From positions 682,001 to 746,000 of the forward strand of contig NZ_SJJZ01000003.1 in the NCBI RefSeq assembly GCF_004331345.1: DNA of 64,000 nucleotides. The letters run 5' to 3'. The stretch is from Kribbella soli. Its GTDB lineage: Bacteria; Actinomycetota; Actinomycetes; Propionibacteriales; Kribbellaceae. The notes below the pieces were generated by a model. The model was not told where the DNA came from and searched no databases. It saw nothing but the letters and a program-made list of their open reading frames with translations. Shown in pieces: positions 41,701 through 49,348 of this stretch. Both the position numbers and the translations under genes were made by a program. How positions within the stretch are numbered: the stretch's first letter is position 1; each line of letters opens with the position of its first letter.

Positions 41701-44433
41701 GAGCTGAAGGCGGGCAACTATGAGGCGAAGGTCGCGCACAACCTGTCAATGGACGAGAGCTACCCGGCTCAGAACGTACCGGTCGTGGTGCCGTCGGACG
41801 GGCTGGTCGTCACGTTCTCGTACGTGCTCGCGACCCACCAGTTCACGGTGACGACGGCCAAGCCCGGTGCACAGCCGGACCTGAGTCAGGCGAAGGCGTA
41901 CTGGCTCGACCGCAACACCCTCGCCGTACCCGCGGTCGACCACGCCGAGCGGTACCGGTGGCGGCTGCACTGGTCGGACACCGGTTCGCTGAAGATCGAC
42001 GCGAACGACATCGGCGGCTCGTCGGCCGCACTGCGCTACGACCCCGCCGTGGTGAAACCGGGGTACACCACACTGCGGCTCGACCAAGCGGACGTACGCA
42101 AGATCCTCACCGGTCAGCTCGGTCTGGCGCAGTACGACGACGCAGTGCGACTGCTGGACGCGACCGGCGTCCAGATCCCGGGTGTGCTCGACGACGTCTA
42201 CGGAAACGCGACCGGCCGCTCCTACGGCGTCACGTGGCAGGGCGGCAAGCCGACCTTCACCCTCTGGACACCGACCGCCCAGGACGTGCGGCTGACGATC
42301 GGATCGTCGACAATCCCAATGCACACCAACGGCGACGGTTCCTGGTCGGTCAGTGGATCACGGTCGTGGAAGAACGCGTCGTACCGCTATCAGGTGAAGG
42401 TGTACGCACCCAGCACCGGCAAGGTCGAGACGAACGTCGTCACGGACCCGTATTCGGTGGCGTTGACCACCGACTCGACGTACTCCGTTGCCGCTGATCT
42501 CAACGATCCGGCGGGTAAGCCGGCGCTCTGGTCGACCACTCCCGCGCCGAAGCTCGCGCGGGGCGTCGACTCGACCATCTACGAGCTGCACGTGCGGGAC
42601 TTCTCGATCAACGACAGCACGGTGCCGGCTGCGCACCGCGGTACCTATCTGGCCTTTGCCGACGAAGGCAACGGGACCAAGCACCTGCGGTCGCTCAAGG
42701 CAGCCGGGCTCAACACCGTGCACCTATTGCCGACATTCGACATTGCATCAATCCCCGAGACCGGACAGCAGACGCCCGCGTGCGATCTCAAGTCGCTGCC
42801 GCCCGACTCCGAGCAGCAGCAGGCCTGCGTGACAGCGGTGGCTGCGAAGGACGGGTTCAACTGGGGCTACGACCCGTTCCACTGGCTCGCGCCGGAGGGG
42901 TCGTACGCGACTGCCCGGGATGGCCTGGCGCGCGTCGCGGAGTTCCGCACGATGGTCGGCGGACTGCACAAGGCCGGGCTGCGCGTCGTCCTCGACCAGG
43001 TCTTCAACCACACCCCGGCCGCAGGTCAGGCGCCGACATCGGTGCTGGACCAGATCGTGCCCGGGTACTACCAGCGGCTCAACGCGACCGGGAAGGTCGA
43101 GACCTCGACCTGCTGCAGCAACATCGCGACCGAGCATGCGATGGCCGAGAAGATCATGGTCGACGGCACGGTGAGCTGGGCGCGCAACTACCACGTTGAC
43201 GGCTTCCGGTACGACCTGATGGGTCACCACACCAAGGCGAACATGCTGAAGGTCCGCGCCGCGCTGGACAAGCTGACGCTCGCCAAGGACGGCGTCGACG
43301 GCAAGTCGATCTACCTGTACGGCGAGGGCTGGAACTTCGGCGAGGTCGCGAACGACGCGCTGTTCGTCCAGGCCCGGCAGGGGAATCTCGGCGGGACCGG
43401 GATCGGCACGTTCTCCGACCGGCTGCGGGACGCGGTCCGGGGCGGCGGGCCGTTCGACGACAACCCGCGGGTCCAGGGCTTCGGCTCCGGCGAGGCGAGC
43501 GACCCGAACGGTGACCCGGTGAACGGTACGCCGGACGACCGCGCCAAGCGGCTCGCCCACGACACCGACCTGGTCCAGCTCGGGCTGGCCGGCAACCTGA
43601 GGTCGTTCAGCTTCACGTCGGCGTCCTCCGGGAGTGTCGTCCGCGGGGACCAGGTCGACTACAACGGCTCACCGGCCGGGTACGCCGACCAGCCGGACGA
43701 GGTGATCACGTACGTCGATGCCCATGACAACGAAACGTTGTGGGACACGCTGACCTACAAGCTGCCGCCGAACCTGCCGATGCCGGACCGGATCCGGATG
43801 AACACGTTGTCGCTGGCAACGACCGCGCTGGCGCAGACACCGTCGTTCTGGCACGCCGGCGCGGACCTGCTGCGGAGCAAGTCGCTGGACCGCAACTCGT
43901 ACGACTCCGGCGACTGGTTCAACACGCTCGACTGGACCGGTGCCGACAACGGCTTCGGGCACGGGCTGCCGCCGAAGACCGACAACGAGGCCAAGTGGCA
44001 GTACATGCGGCCGCTGCTCGGCACCGCGGCCCTGAAGCCGTCGGCGACCGATGTGGCCTCGGCCTCCGCCGCGGCCGCCGATCTGCTGAAGCTGCGCTTC
44101 TCCACTCCCCTGTTCCGCCTCGGGTCGGCCGCTCTCATCAATCAGAAACTGAGCTTCCCCCTGAGCGGTACGACGCCGGGCGTCATCACCATGCGCGTCG
44201 ACGACACCGTCGGCCCGGACGTCGACCCGGCCCTGAAGGGCCTCGTGGTCGTCTTCAACTCCACCAACTCCACGGTCACCCAGCAGGTCCCCGGTCTGAC
44301 CGGCGCGAACCTGAGCTTGTCCCCTGTGCAGGCCAACGGCTCTGATGCAGTGGTCAAGCAGACCACGTGGTCCTCGGCCGCGGGCACCGCAACAGTCCCG
44401 CCGCGAACTGTCGCCGTACTGGTCCAGCACTAG
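38782..44433 (+). CDS. Giant secreted amylopullulanase (GH13 alpha-amylase + pullulanase with X25 modules)
   Basis: The product has about 1883 residues. A signal peptide (residues 1-35) is followed by an X25-type starch module (GSLQSELGCATDWDPGC). The first GH13 domain (about 150-700) has DGFRIDTVKHVN (nucleophile Asp), FMFGEVFD (acid Glu) and LGNHDMGR. Two more X25 modules (~835-1030) share the CxxDWxPxC pattern and the DENYGAGGV motif. Then comes a CBM48-like domain and a pullulanase-type GH13_14 domain (~1260-1700) with NWGYDPFHW, HVDGFRYDLMGHH, YGEGWNFGEV and VDAHDNETLWD. All six catalytic carboxylates are visible. It should cut alpha-1,4 and alpha-1,6 bonds in starch outside the cell. 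ATG 38782 follows GGGGAGGGG. Confidence 0.95.
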   Translation: MRGFRRSTAGFTAAAVVVLGLGTAAPAPAQVTADKVITVAGSLQSELGCATDWDPGCDASSLGASAPYTKVFDVPAGSYEFKVTVNKSWDENYGAGGVRDGQNIPLRLEGPAKVQFSYNDTSHVVTMTPVELAGPTVTAADKMLATPSLRPDLTKERFYFLMADRFANGNKANDAGGLTGDRLQTGLDPKDKGFYHGGDLAGVIQKLDYIKSLGTTSIWLTPSFKNQPVQGSGANASAGYHGYWITDFTQIDPHLGTNADMQQLIDLAHRKGMKVFFDIITNHTADVIDYQSGQYGYIPKSTSPYKDAQGKEFNDKDYAGTDTFPALDKNISFPNIPVFRTPADETVKVPAWLNDPTLYHNRGDSTFAGESAEYGDFVGLDDLFTEQPKVRDGMIDVYKTWAELGIDGFRIDTVKHVNIEFWQKFSPAILAAAKNAGSKNFFMFGEVFDANPQFMSTYTTKGALQATLDFGFQQSAVAYAKGDPSTKLQDFYADDDYYTDTDSNAYELPTFLGNHDMGRVGTFLKQGGAAGQDLLARDKLAHSLMYLTRGQPVIYYGDEQGFTGPGGDKDARQDMFATQTADYADDEVVDGTGTTTIGNKDRYDVSSPMYKHIAAMAKLRAKYPALSDGRQVHRYASKANGLYAFSRIGSDNVEYLVVANNSNTAAAATVATYGPNTWLKPVYGGSKSVKTDREGRVAVSQGPLSVTVYQAQTKVPPRAKAPNVYMSSPEAGAAVGGRAEIAAAVPANTPVTVTFGYRPVGTTAWKRLGADDNAPYRVFHDVSGLAKGTLLEYRAVLRDASGNYSVSGSYGVVGDAAAPGGGGGGTGPVVQPANVSVPGDHNSEMGCGGDWAPDCGQAQLKLDAKDKVWKGTYTLPPGEHAYKAAINKTWDENYGAGGVLNGANISYTAPTTPVTFYYEHGRHFATSTAQGPIITAPGSFQTALGCPTDWDPSCMRPWLTDEDGDGTYTWSTSELKAGNYEAKVAHNLSMDESYPAQNVPVVVPSDGLVVTFSYVLATHQFTVTTAKPGAQPDLSQAKAYWLDRNTLAVPAVDHAERYRWRLHWSDTGSLKIDANDIGGSSAALRYDPAVVKPGYTTLRLDQADVRKILTGQLGLAQYDDAVRLLDATGVQIPGVLDDVYGNATGRSYGVTWQGGKPTFTLWTPTAQDVRLTIGSSTIPMHTNGDGSWSVSGSRSWKNASYRYQVKVYAPSTGKVETNVVTDPYSVALTTDSTYSVAADLNDPAGKPALWSTTPAPKLARGVDSTIYELHVRDFSINDSTVPAAHRGTYLAFADEGNGTKHLRSLKAAGLNTVHLLPTFDIASIPETGQQTPACDLKSLPPDSEQQQACVTAVAAKDGFNWGYDPFHWLAPEGSYATARDGLARVAEFRTMVGGLHKAGLRVVLDQVFNHTPAAGQAPTSVLDQIVPGYYQRLNATGKVETSTCCSNIATEHAMAEKIMVDGTVSWARNYHVDGFRYDLMGHHTKANMLKVRAALDKLTLAKDGVDGKSIYLYGEGWNFGEVANDALFVQARQGNLGGTGIGTFSDRLRDAVRGGGPFDDNPRVQGFGSGEASDPNGDPVNGTPDDRAKRLAHDTDLVQLGLAGNLRSFSFTSASSGSVVRGDQVDYNGSPAGYADQPDEVITYVDAHDNETLWDTLTYKLPPNLPMPDRIRMNTLSLATTALAQTPSFWHAGADLLRSKSLDRNSYDSGDWFNTLDWTGADNGFGHGLPPKTDNEAKWQYMRPLLGTAALKPSATDVASASAAAADLLKLRFSTPLFRLGSAALINQKLSFPLSGTTPGVITMRVDDTVGPDVDPALKGLVVVFNSTNSTVTQQVPGLTGANLSLSPVQANGSDAVVKQTTWSSAAGTATVPPRTVAVLVQH

Positions 44434-44444
44434 AGAGTCCAGCG

Positions 44445-44813
44445 CTAGAGGCCGGCGAACCGAGCTGCCGCTACGAAAGCCGCCAACGCCAGAAGGATGG
44501 TGTTGGCGGCTGTCGAGCCGGGCTCGCGCAGCGAGGAGTGGGAGGTGGCCGCGCCGATCATGACGACGCACAGGCCCACGGCCGCGAGTGGGGTGAGGAC
44601 GCGGGCGGTGCCGGACAGCCAAGGCGCGAAGAGACCGGCCACCGCGAGGAGCTCGCAGACAGCCACGAAGCGGACCAGCGGCATGGGGAACGGGGCGATC
44701 CCGGTCTGACCGGTGGCGATCAGGCGAGCACGAGACATGACGGCCTTCAGGACGCCCGAGATCGTGAAGACAACCGCCAGCACTCCGCTGAAGATCCAGG
44801 TGATCGTATTCAT
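44445..44813 (-). CDS. DoxX-family membrane protein
   Basis: The product has 122 residues with four membrane helices: ITWIFSGVLAVVFTISGVLKA, then LVRFVAVCELLAVAGLFAPW, then VLTPLAAVGLCVVMIGAA, then ILLALAAFVAAARFAGL. This is the DoxX_2-like pattern. It lies divergent from an ECF41-type sigma gene, and DoxX/DoxD proteins are among the known partners of ECF41 factors. The promoter between them carries matched ECF41-like elements. ATG 44813 follows the -10 closely, so the mRNA is probably near leaderless. Confidence 0.85.
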   Translation of the reverse strand: MNTITWIFSGVLAVVFTISGVLKAVMSRARLIATGQTGIAPFPMPLVRFVAVCELLAVAGLFAPWLSGTARVLTPLAAVGLCVVMIGAATSHSSLREPGSTAANTILLALAAFVAAARFAGL

Positions 44814-44823
44814 GTCGATTGCA

Positions 44824-44878
44824 GACGATCGACAGCTCAGAGCTGTGACACTGTCACTGGAAGGCGTCCCCGATCGTC
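44824..44878. promoter_or_regulatory. Two divergent ECF41-type promoters
   Basis: Minus strand: TGTCACA (44850-44844), 16 bases, CGTC (44827-44824), directed at the DoxX gene. Plus strand: TGTCACT (44852-44858), 16 bases, CGTC (44875-44878), directed at the sigma gene. The -35 elements are back to back, one base apart. TGTCACA and CGTC are the published ECF41 promoter signature. Confidence 0.7.
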
Positions 44879-44891
44879 TGTGATTGGTGTG

Positions 44892-45749
44892 ATGGAGGAA
44901 CTCAGGCCGCTGCTGCTGTCGATCGCGTACCGGATGCTGGGCACGTTCGGGGACGCGGAGGACGTCGTACAAGAGGCGTACCTGCGGCTGCACCGGGAGC
45001 CCGAGGTCACTTCACCGAAGGCGTTCCTGACCACGGTGACGACCCGCCTGGCGATCGACCAACTGCGATCGGCGCGACGGCAGCGGGAGGAGTACCTCGG
45101 ACCGTGGCTGCCGGAGCCGGCCGTCGACGAGTACGTCGACCTTGCAGACCGCGCCGCGCTCTCGGACTCGCTCTCCACCGCGTTCCTCGTCGTCCTCGAA
45201 CGACTCACCCCGGACCAGCGCGCGGTGTTCCTGCTCGGTGACGTGTTCGGCTACTCGTACGACGATCTCGCCGGCTTCCTCGGCAAGACGCCGGCCAACT
45301 GCCGCCAGCTCGCCGTCCGCGCCCGCCGTCGGATTGCCGACAATCGACCGCGCTTCGACCCGTCCCCGCAGGAACGCGACGAGCTGGTACGACGGTTCGT
45401 CGCGGCCGCCGAGGACGGTGAGCTGGAGGCACTCGTCGCCGTACTCACCCCGGACGCGACCTTCACCGGCGACGGCGGCGGCAAGGGCGGCTTCCCCCGT
45501 CCGGTGCACGGCGCCGGCAACGTGGCCCGGATGCTCATCGGCGCCTTCGGCAAGTTCCGCGAACTGACCTCCGAGCCGGTGCATGTCGGCGGTCAGCCCG
45601 CGCTGCGGATCCACGATCGGTCGAACCACACCGTCGCGGTCTGGTCGTTCACCATCGCCGAAGGCCGGATCACCGCGATCCACGGCATCGTGAATCCCGA
45701 CAAGCTGACCCACCTCCAGCCGTCAGGGCACCCGGACGACCAGAGCTGA
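44892..45749 (+). CDS. ECF41-family sigma factor with C-terminal SnoaL-like domain
   Basis: The product has 285 residues. Sigma region 2 (LSIAYRMLGTFGDAEDVVQEAYLRL) and region 4 (LTPDQRAVFLLGDVFGYSYDDLAGFLGKT) are clear. Between them is WLPEP, and the C-terminal ~110-residue SnoaL_2-like domain ends with INxDKL-type VNPDKL; both are marks of the ECF41 group, in which the C-terminal domain controls activity in place of an anti-sigma factor. ATG 44892 is 13 bases after the -10 of its own ECF41-type promoter, so it is probably autoregulated. Confidence 0.9.
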   Translation: MEELRPLLLSIAYRMLGTFGDAEDVVQEAYLRLHREPEVTSPKAFLTTVTTRLAIDQLRSARRQREEYLGPWLPEPAVDEYVDLADRAALSDSLSTAFLVVLERLTPDQRAVFLLGDVFGYSYDDLAGFLGKTPANCRQLAVRARRRIADNRPRFDPSPQERDELVRRFVAAAEDGELEALVAVLTPDATFTGDGGGKGGFPRPVHGAGNVARMLIGAFGKFRELTSEPVHVGGQPALRIHDRSNHTVAVWSFTIAEGRITAIHGIVNPDKLTHLQPSGHPDDQS

Positions 45750-46619
45750 CGCGTCGACCTCGGCGGTCAACGACGTGCCGTTCGAGACGGTGTCGCCATC
45801 GAGCTGGCGCCGTACTGTCCGCTCCGCCCGGACCTGGATGCGACGACCGGTGAAGCGCTGCAGATGTTCCTCGCGCCAGGACTTGAGCACCAGGCCGAGC
45901 AAGAGCCGCGGCCACTGACTGACCCGGCGCGGGGTGAGGAGCACCGCGTCGATCCGCCCGTCGTCGGGTGCTGCGTCCGGCAGCAGCGGGATGTTCGCCT
46001 GCAGCGTGCCGACGTTGCCGAGCACCACGGTGCGCGCGCGACGGCGTACCGCGGGCTGGTCGTCGACCGTGATCTCGACCCGGACGAACGGATGGTTCAG
46101 GTTCTTCAGCGTCGACACGACGTACGCCGCCCAGCCGGCCCGCTTCTTCAGGTCCTCGGGGGCATCCGCGATGATCGCGGCATCCAGCCCGAGGCCTGCC
46201 ATCACCACGAAACGGTCGGCCGGCAACTGGTCTCCCTCGACCCGCACGCTGTCGATCCGCCGGTCCGAGCCATCGAGTACCTCGGCCAGCGCGGTCTCGA
46301 GCTCGAGCGAGATGCCGAGGTTGCGGGCGAGCAGGTTCCCGGTTCCGGCCGGCAGCACCCCCGCCGGGATATCGGTCCCGGCGAGCTCGGCGCACACCAC
46401 CCGCACGGTCCCGTCACCGCCGGCCACCAGGACCAGGTCGACCGCCTCGTCGATCGAACGCCGGGCCATCGTCACACCGGCGTCGTCCTCGGTCGTCTCC
46501 AGCCACAGCGGATTCTCGTACCCCCGCGCGGCCAGCGCCTTCTCGACGGTACGACGGAAGTCGTCGCCGTCGACCTTCACCGGGTTCACGATCACGGCTG
46601 CCCGCCTGGCAGAACTCAC
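45723..46619 (-). CDS. Diacylglycerol/lipid kinase (DagK catalytic domain)
   Basis: The product has 298 residues from GTG 46619. It has AAVIVNPVK at the start, VLVAGGDGTVRVVCAEL (nucleotide loop GGDGT) and GVLPAGTGNLLARNLG, which define the DAGK_cat fold of YegS/DagK-like lipid kinases. It would phosphorylate diacylglycerol or a related lipid at the membrane using ATP. It overlaps the 3' end of the sigma gene by about 27 bases and is divergent from the serine hydrolase gene. Confidence 0.9.
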   Translation of the reverse strand: MSSARRAAVIVNPVKVDGDDFRRTVEKALAARGYENPLWLETTEDDAGVTMARRSIDEAVDLVLVAGGDGTVRVVCAELAGTDIPAGVLPAGTGNLLARNLGISLELETALAEVLDGSDRRIDSVRVEGDQLPADRFVVMAGLGLDAAIIADAPEDLKKRAGWAAYVVSTLKNLNHPFVRVEITVDDQPAVRRRARTVVLGNVGTLQANIPLLPDAAPDDGRIDAVLLTPRRVSQWPRLLLGLVLKSWREEHLQRFTGRRIQVRAERTVRRQLDGDTVSNGTSLTAEVDASALVVRVP

Positions 46620-46643
46620 CTGATATTTGTCCGTTCGGAGAGA

Positions 46644-46656
46644 TAGCGTGCTGAGA
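46644..46656 (+). promoter_or_regulatory. Leaderless -10 element of the serine hydrolase gene
   Basis: TAGCGT (46644-46649) ends 7 bases before ATG 46657, which decides the start against an in-frame upstream start at 46627. Confidence 0.55.
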
Positions 46657-48054
46657 ATGAGCAGACTTCCACGGAGTACGCCAGAAGCCCAGGGGCTGTC
46701 CGCTGCCGCGCTCGACAATTTCGTCGGAGCGCTCGACGCCGGGCGACCGGAGATCCAGACCGTGATGCTGGTGCGGCACGGCCACGTGGTGCTGGAGGAG
46801 GCGTGGGCGCCGTACCGGCTGGAGGATCGGCACCTGCTGTTCTCGGTGTCGAAGAGTTTCACGTCGACCGGCATCGGGCTCGCGATCGACGCGGGGCTGT
46901 TGTCACTGGACGACCAGGTGATCTCGTTCTTCAACGCGGACGAGTTGCCCGAGACGGTCAGCGACAACCTGGCCGCGATGAAGGTCCGGCACCTGCTGAC
47001 GATGACGACCGGGCACTCGCAGGACACCGTCGAGGCGCTCAGCCGGGATCGCCGGATGGTGAAGATCTTCCTCGGACTCGACGTGCAGCACGAGCCGGGC
47101 ACGGAGTTCGTGTACAACAGCGGCGCGACGTACATGCTGTCGGCGATCTTGCAGCGTCTCACCGGCGAGAGCCTGCTCGACTACCTGCGTCCGCGGCTGT
47201 TCGAGCCGCTCGGCGCCACCGAGGCGACCTGGCAGGTGTCGAAAGAAGGCATCGTCGTCGGAGGCTGGGGCCTGAGCCTCAACACCGAGTCCATGGCGTG
47301 CTTCGGTCAGCTCCTGCTGCAGCACGGCGAGTGGAACGGCAAGCAACTCGTCCCCGCGGAATGGTACGAGGCCGCCACCTCGAAGCAGGTCCCCAATGAC
47401 AAGGAGGAGAACCCGGACTGGCATCAGGGCTACGGCTTCCAGTTCTGGCGCGGCCGCCACACCACGTATCGCGGCGACGGCGCGTTCGGGCAGTTCATTC
47501 TGGTCTTCCCGGAGTACGACGCGGCGCTTATCACCACGAGCGCGACAAGCGATATGCAGGCGATCCTGAACACCGCCTGGGACTACCTGCTGCCGGCCCT
47601 CGAAGGCAAGGAAGTCCCCGCGACGCAACGCCCAGAGCGGCTCGAGCTTGCACCGCCGAGCGGTCCCGCACCCGCACCGGGCAACGGGCAGACGTACCGC
47701 TTCGTGGTGAACAACCCGACCGGCCTGACCGCCGTACGACTCGACCCCGACGGCACCGGCACGTTCAGCTTCGAGGACCAGCAGGGCCAGCGCCACGACC
47801 TGGTCTGCGCGGCCGGTGCGTGGCAGGAGCAGACCGCAGCAGGCCCGTTCGAGGACGCCGGTCCCGAGACCGGTGAGCGGGTCCTGACCAGCGCGTACGG
47901 CGACGGCGACGCCTTCGTCGCGACGTTCCGCTGGATCGAGACCCCGTTCCTCGCCACCCTCACCTGCCGGACCGAGGGCGACACGATGACCATCGACGGT
48001 CAGCTCAACGTCTCCTTCGGACCGACCAGCTTCACTGCCGTTTCGGAGAAGTGA
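46657..48054 (+). CDS. Serine hydrolase of the beta-lactamase class C family
   Basis: The product has 465 residues. The catalytic motif SVSKSF (S-x-x-K) is near residue 68, followed by YNSGA (the Tyr-x-Asn-like motif) near residue 155 and a late YRGDGAFGQF region in place of HxG/KTG. The C-terminal ~120 residues are a separate beta domain (LDPDGTGTFSFEDQ onward). No signal peptide is seen, so it is probably cytoplasmic and an esterase or peptidase rather than a resistance enzyme. The leaderless promoter fixes the start. Confidence 0.85.
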   Translation: MSRLPRSTPEAQGLSAAALDNFVGALDAGRPEIQTVMLVRHGHVVLEEAWAPYRLEDRHLLFSVSKSFTSTGIGLAIDAGLLSLDDQVISFFNADELPETVSDNLAAMKVRHLLTMTTGHSQDTVEALSRDRRMVKIFLGLDVQHEPGTEFVYNSGATYMLSAILQRLTGESLLDYLRPRLFEPLGATEATWQVSKEGIVVGGWGLSLNTESMACFGQLLLQHGEWNGKQLVPAEWYEAATSKQVPNDKEENPDWHQGYGFQFWRGRHTTYRGDGAFGQFILVFPEYDAALITTSATSDMQAILNTAWDYLLPALEGKEVPATQRPERLELAPPSGPAPAPGNGQTYRFVVNNPTGLTAVRLDPDGTGTFSFEDQQGQRHDLVCAAGAWQEQTAAGPFEDAGPETGERVLTSAYGDGDAFVATFRWIETPFLATLTCRTEGDTMTIDGQLNVSFGPTSFTAVSEK

Positions 48055-48063
48055 TCCACGTCA

Positions 48064-48089
48064 TGTCACAAAGCCGGGACCGGCGCGTG
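48064..48089 (+). promoter_or_regulatory. Possible third ECF41-type promoter before the NAD-epimerase gene
   Basis: TGTCACA at 48064-48070 matches the ECF41 -35 box exactly. The -10 is imperfect: CGTG lies 15 bases downstream (48086-48089), where CGTC after 16 bases would be expected. The gene has a separate GGAGG ribosome site. Confidence 0.4.
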
Positions 48090-48125
48090 TCCTCCGGGTC
48101 GTAATCACGGACGACGGAGGATGAC

Positions 48126-49064
48126 ATGAAGGTTTTGGTGGCAGGCGCGACCGGCGGACTGGGCCGGTCACTGGTACCGCAGCTGATCGCGGCCGGACAC
48201 GAGGTGACCGGGATGACCCGGTCCGAGTCGGGCGCGGCCGGGGTGCGGGCGTTCGGTGCGGACGCCGTACTCGCGGACGGCCTGGACGCCGCCGCCGTAC
48301 GCGCCGCGGTGGAGTCGGTCCGCCCGGAGGTCGTCGTACACCAGATGACGGCGCTCAAGAGCGGCATCGACTTCAAGCACTTCGACGACAGCTTCGCGAT
48401 GACGAACCGACTGCGGATCGAAGGCACCGACAACCTGCTCGCGGCCTCCCAGGCGGCCGGCGTACGACGGTTCGTCGTCCAGTCGTACGCCGGCTGGAAC
48501 CTCGAGCACGGTGGATCCGCCGCGAAGACCGAGGCGGACCCGCTCGACCCGAACCCGGTGCCCGCCCAGCGGCAGACGATGGCCGGGATCAAGCACCTCG
48601 AGTCCGCGGCCCTGAACACCGAAGGGATCGAGGGCGTCGCGTTGCGGTACGCGAACTTTTACGGCCCGACCGGCGACATCGGCAAAGGCGGGTCGATGGT
48701 CGAGATGATCCAGAAGCGCCGGCTCCCGCTGATCGGCGACGGCAGCGGGGTCTGGTCCTTCATCCACTACGACGACGCAGCGGCGGCAACAGTGAAGGCG
48801 ATCGAGAGCGACGTCACCGGCGTGTTCCACGTCGCGGACGACGACCCGGCGCAGGCGGCGGTCTGGCTGCCCGAGTTCGCCAGGATCCTCGGTGCGAAAG
48901 CGCCGCTGCGCGTCCCGACCTGGCTCGGCCGCCTCGCGGCCGGCGACGTCGGTGTGGCCGCCTTCACCGAGATCCGCGGCGCCGACAACACCCTCGCCAA
49001 GCAGACCTTCGACTGGCAACCCGGCTACACCTCCTGGCGCGAAGGTTTCCGCCACGGCCTGTGA
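48126..49064 (+). CDS. NAD(P)-dependent epimerase/oxidoreductase (extended SDR)
   Basis: The product has 312 residues. The N-terminal MKVLVAGATGGLGRSLVPQL is the GxxGxxG Rossmann loop. VVVHQMTAL follows, then VVQSYAGWN, YANFYGPTGDIG and VWSFIHYDDAAAATV near the C-terminal half, as in extended SDR epimerases. GGAGG with a 5-base spacer supports ATG 48126. Epimerase/oxidoreductase genes are known targets of ECF41 factors, and a TGTCACA box lies upstream. Confidence 0.85.
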   Translation: MKVLVAGATGGLGRSLVPQLIAAGHEVTGMTRSESGAAGVRAFGADAVLADGLDAAAVRAAVESVRPEVVVHQMTALKSGIDFKHFDDSFAMTNRLRIEGTDNLLAASQAAGVRRFVVQSYAGWNLEHGGSAAKTEADPLDPNPVPAQRQTMAGIKHLESAALNTEGIEGVALRYANFYGPTGDIGKGGSMVEMIQKRRLPLIGDGSGVWSFIHYDDAAAATVKAIESDVTGVFHVADDDPAQAAVWLPEFARILGAKAPLRVPTWLGRLAAGDVGVAAFTEIRGADNTLAKQTFDWQPGYTSWREGFRHGL

Positions 49065-49159
49065 CGCGGGACAGGTGAGAGGATTCCTTTACTTCGCTGT
49101 TACACACGAGGACGACTGCTGAAACCGGCTCGTCCTGAACTGGAACAGACCCGCCGGAA

Positions 49160-49310
49160 CGGCGGGGCGCCCCTAGGGTTCCGCTGCTGGTCGATCTGAC
49201 GGCAGGACTGGTCCGAGAGGGGAGGCGGTGCTGTCTGTGTTGACGATGTAGTCGCGACCGCACCGCTCCACGGCGGGACAAAAGCCCGGGAGGCCTTGAT
49301 GGCCCCGGGC
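49160..49310 (+). ncRNA. Guanidine-I riboswitch (ykkC class)
   Basis: This 5' leader contains the conserved blocks of the ykkC RNA in order and spacing: CTAGGGTTCCG (49173-49183), ACTGGTCCGAGAG (49207-49219) and ACAAAAGCCCGGGAG (49278-49292), with a variable GC-rich helix between. The last block overlaps a second hairpin, GCCCGGG-AGGCC with GGCC-CCGGGC (49284-49310), which could act as the alternative off-state stem. It lies 39 bases before the permease gene that starts the guanidine/urea-type operon. Confidence 0.9.
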
Positions 49311-49348
49311 TGCCGTGTGCGTTCCGGGCCGATCCAGCGGAGGCCGGA

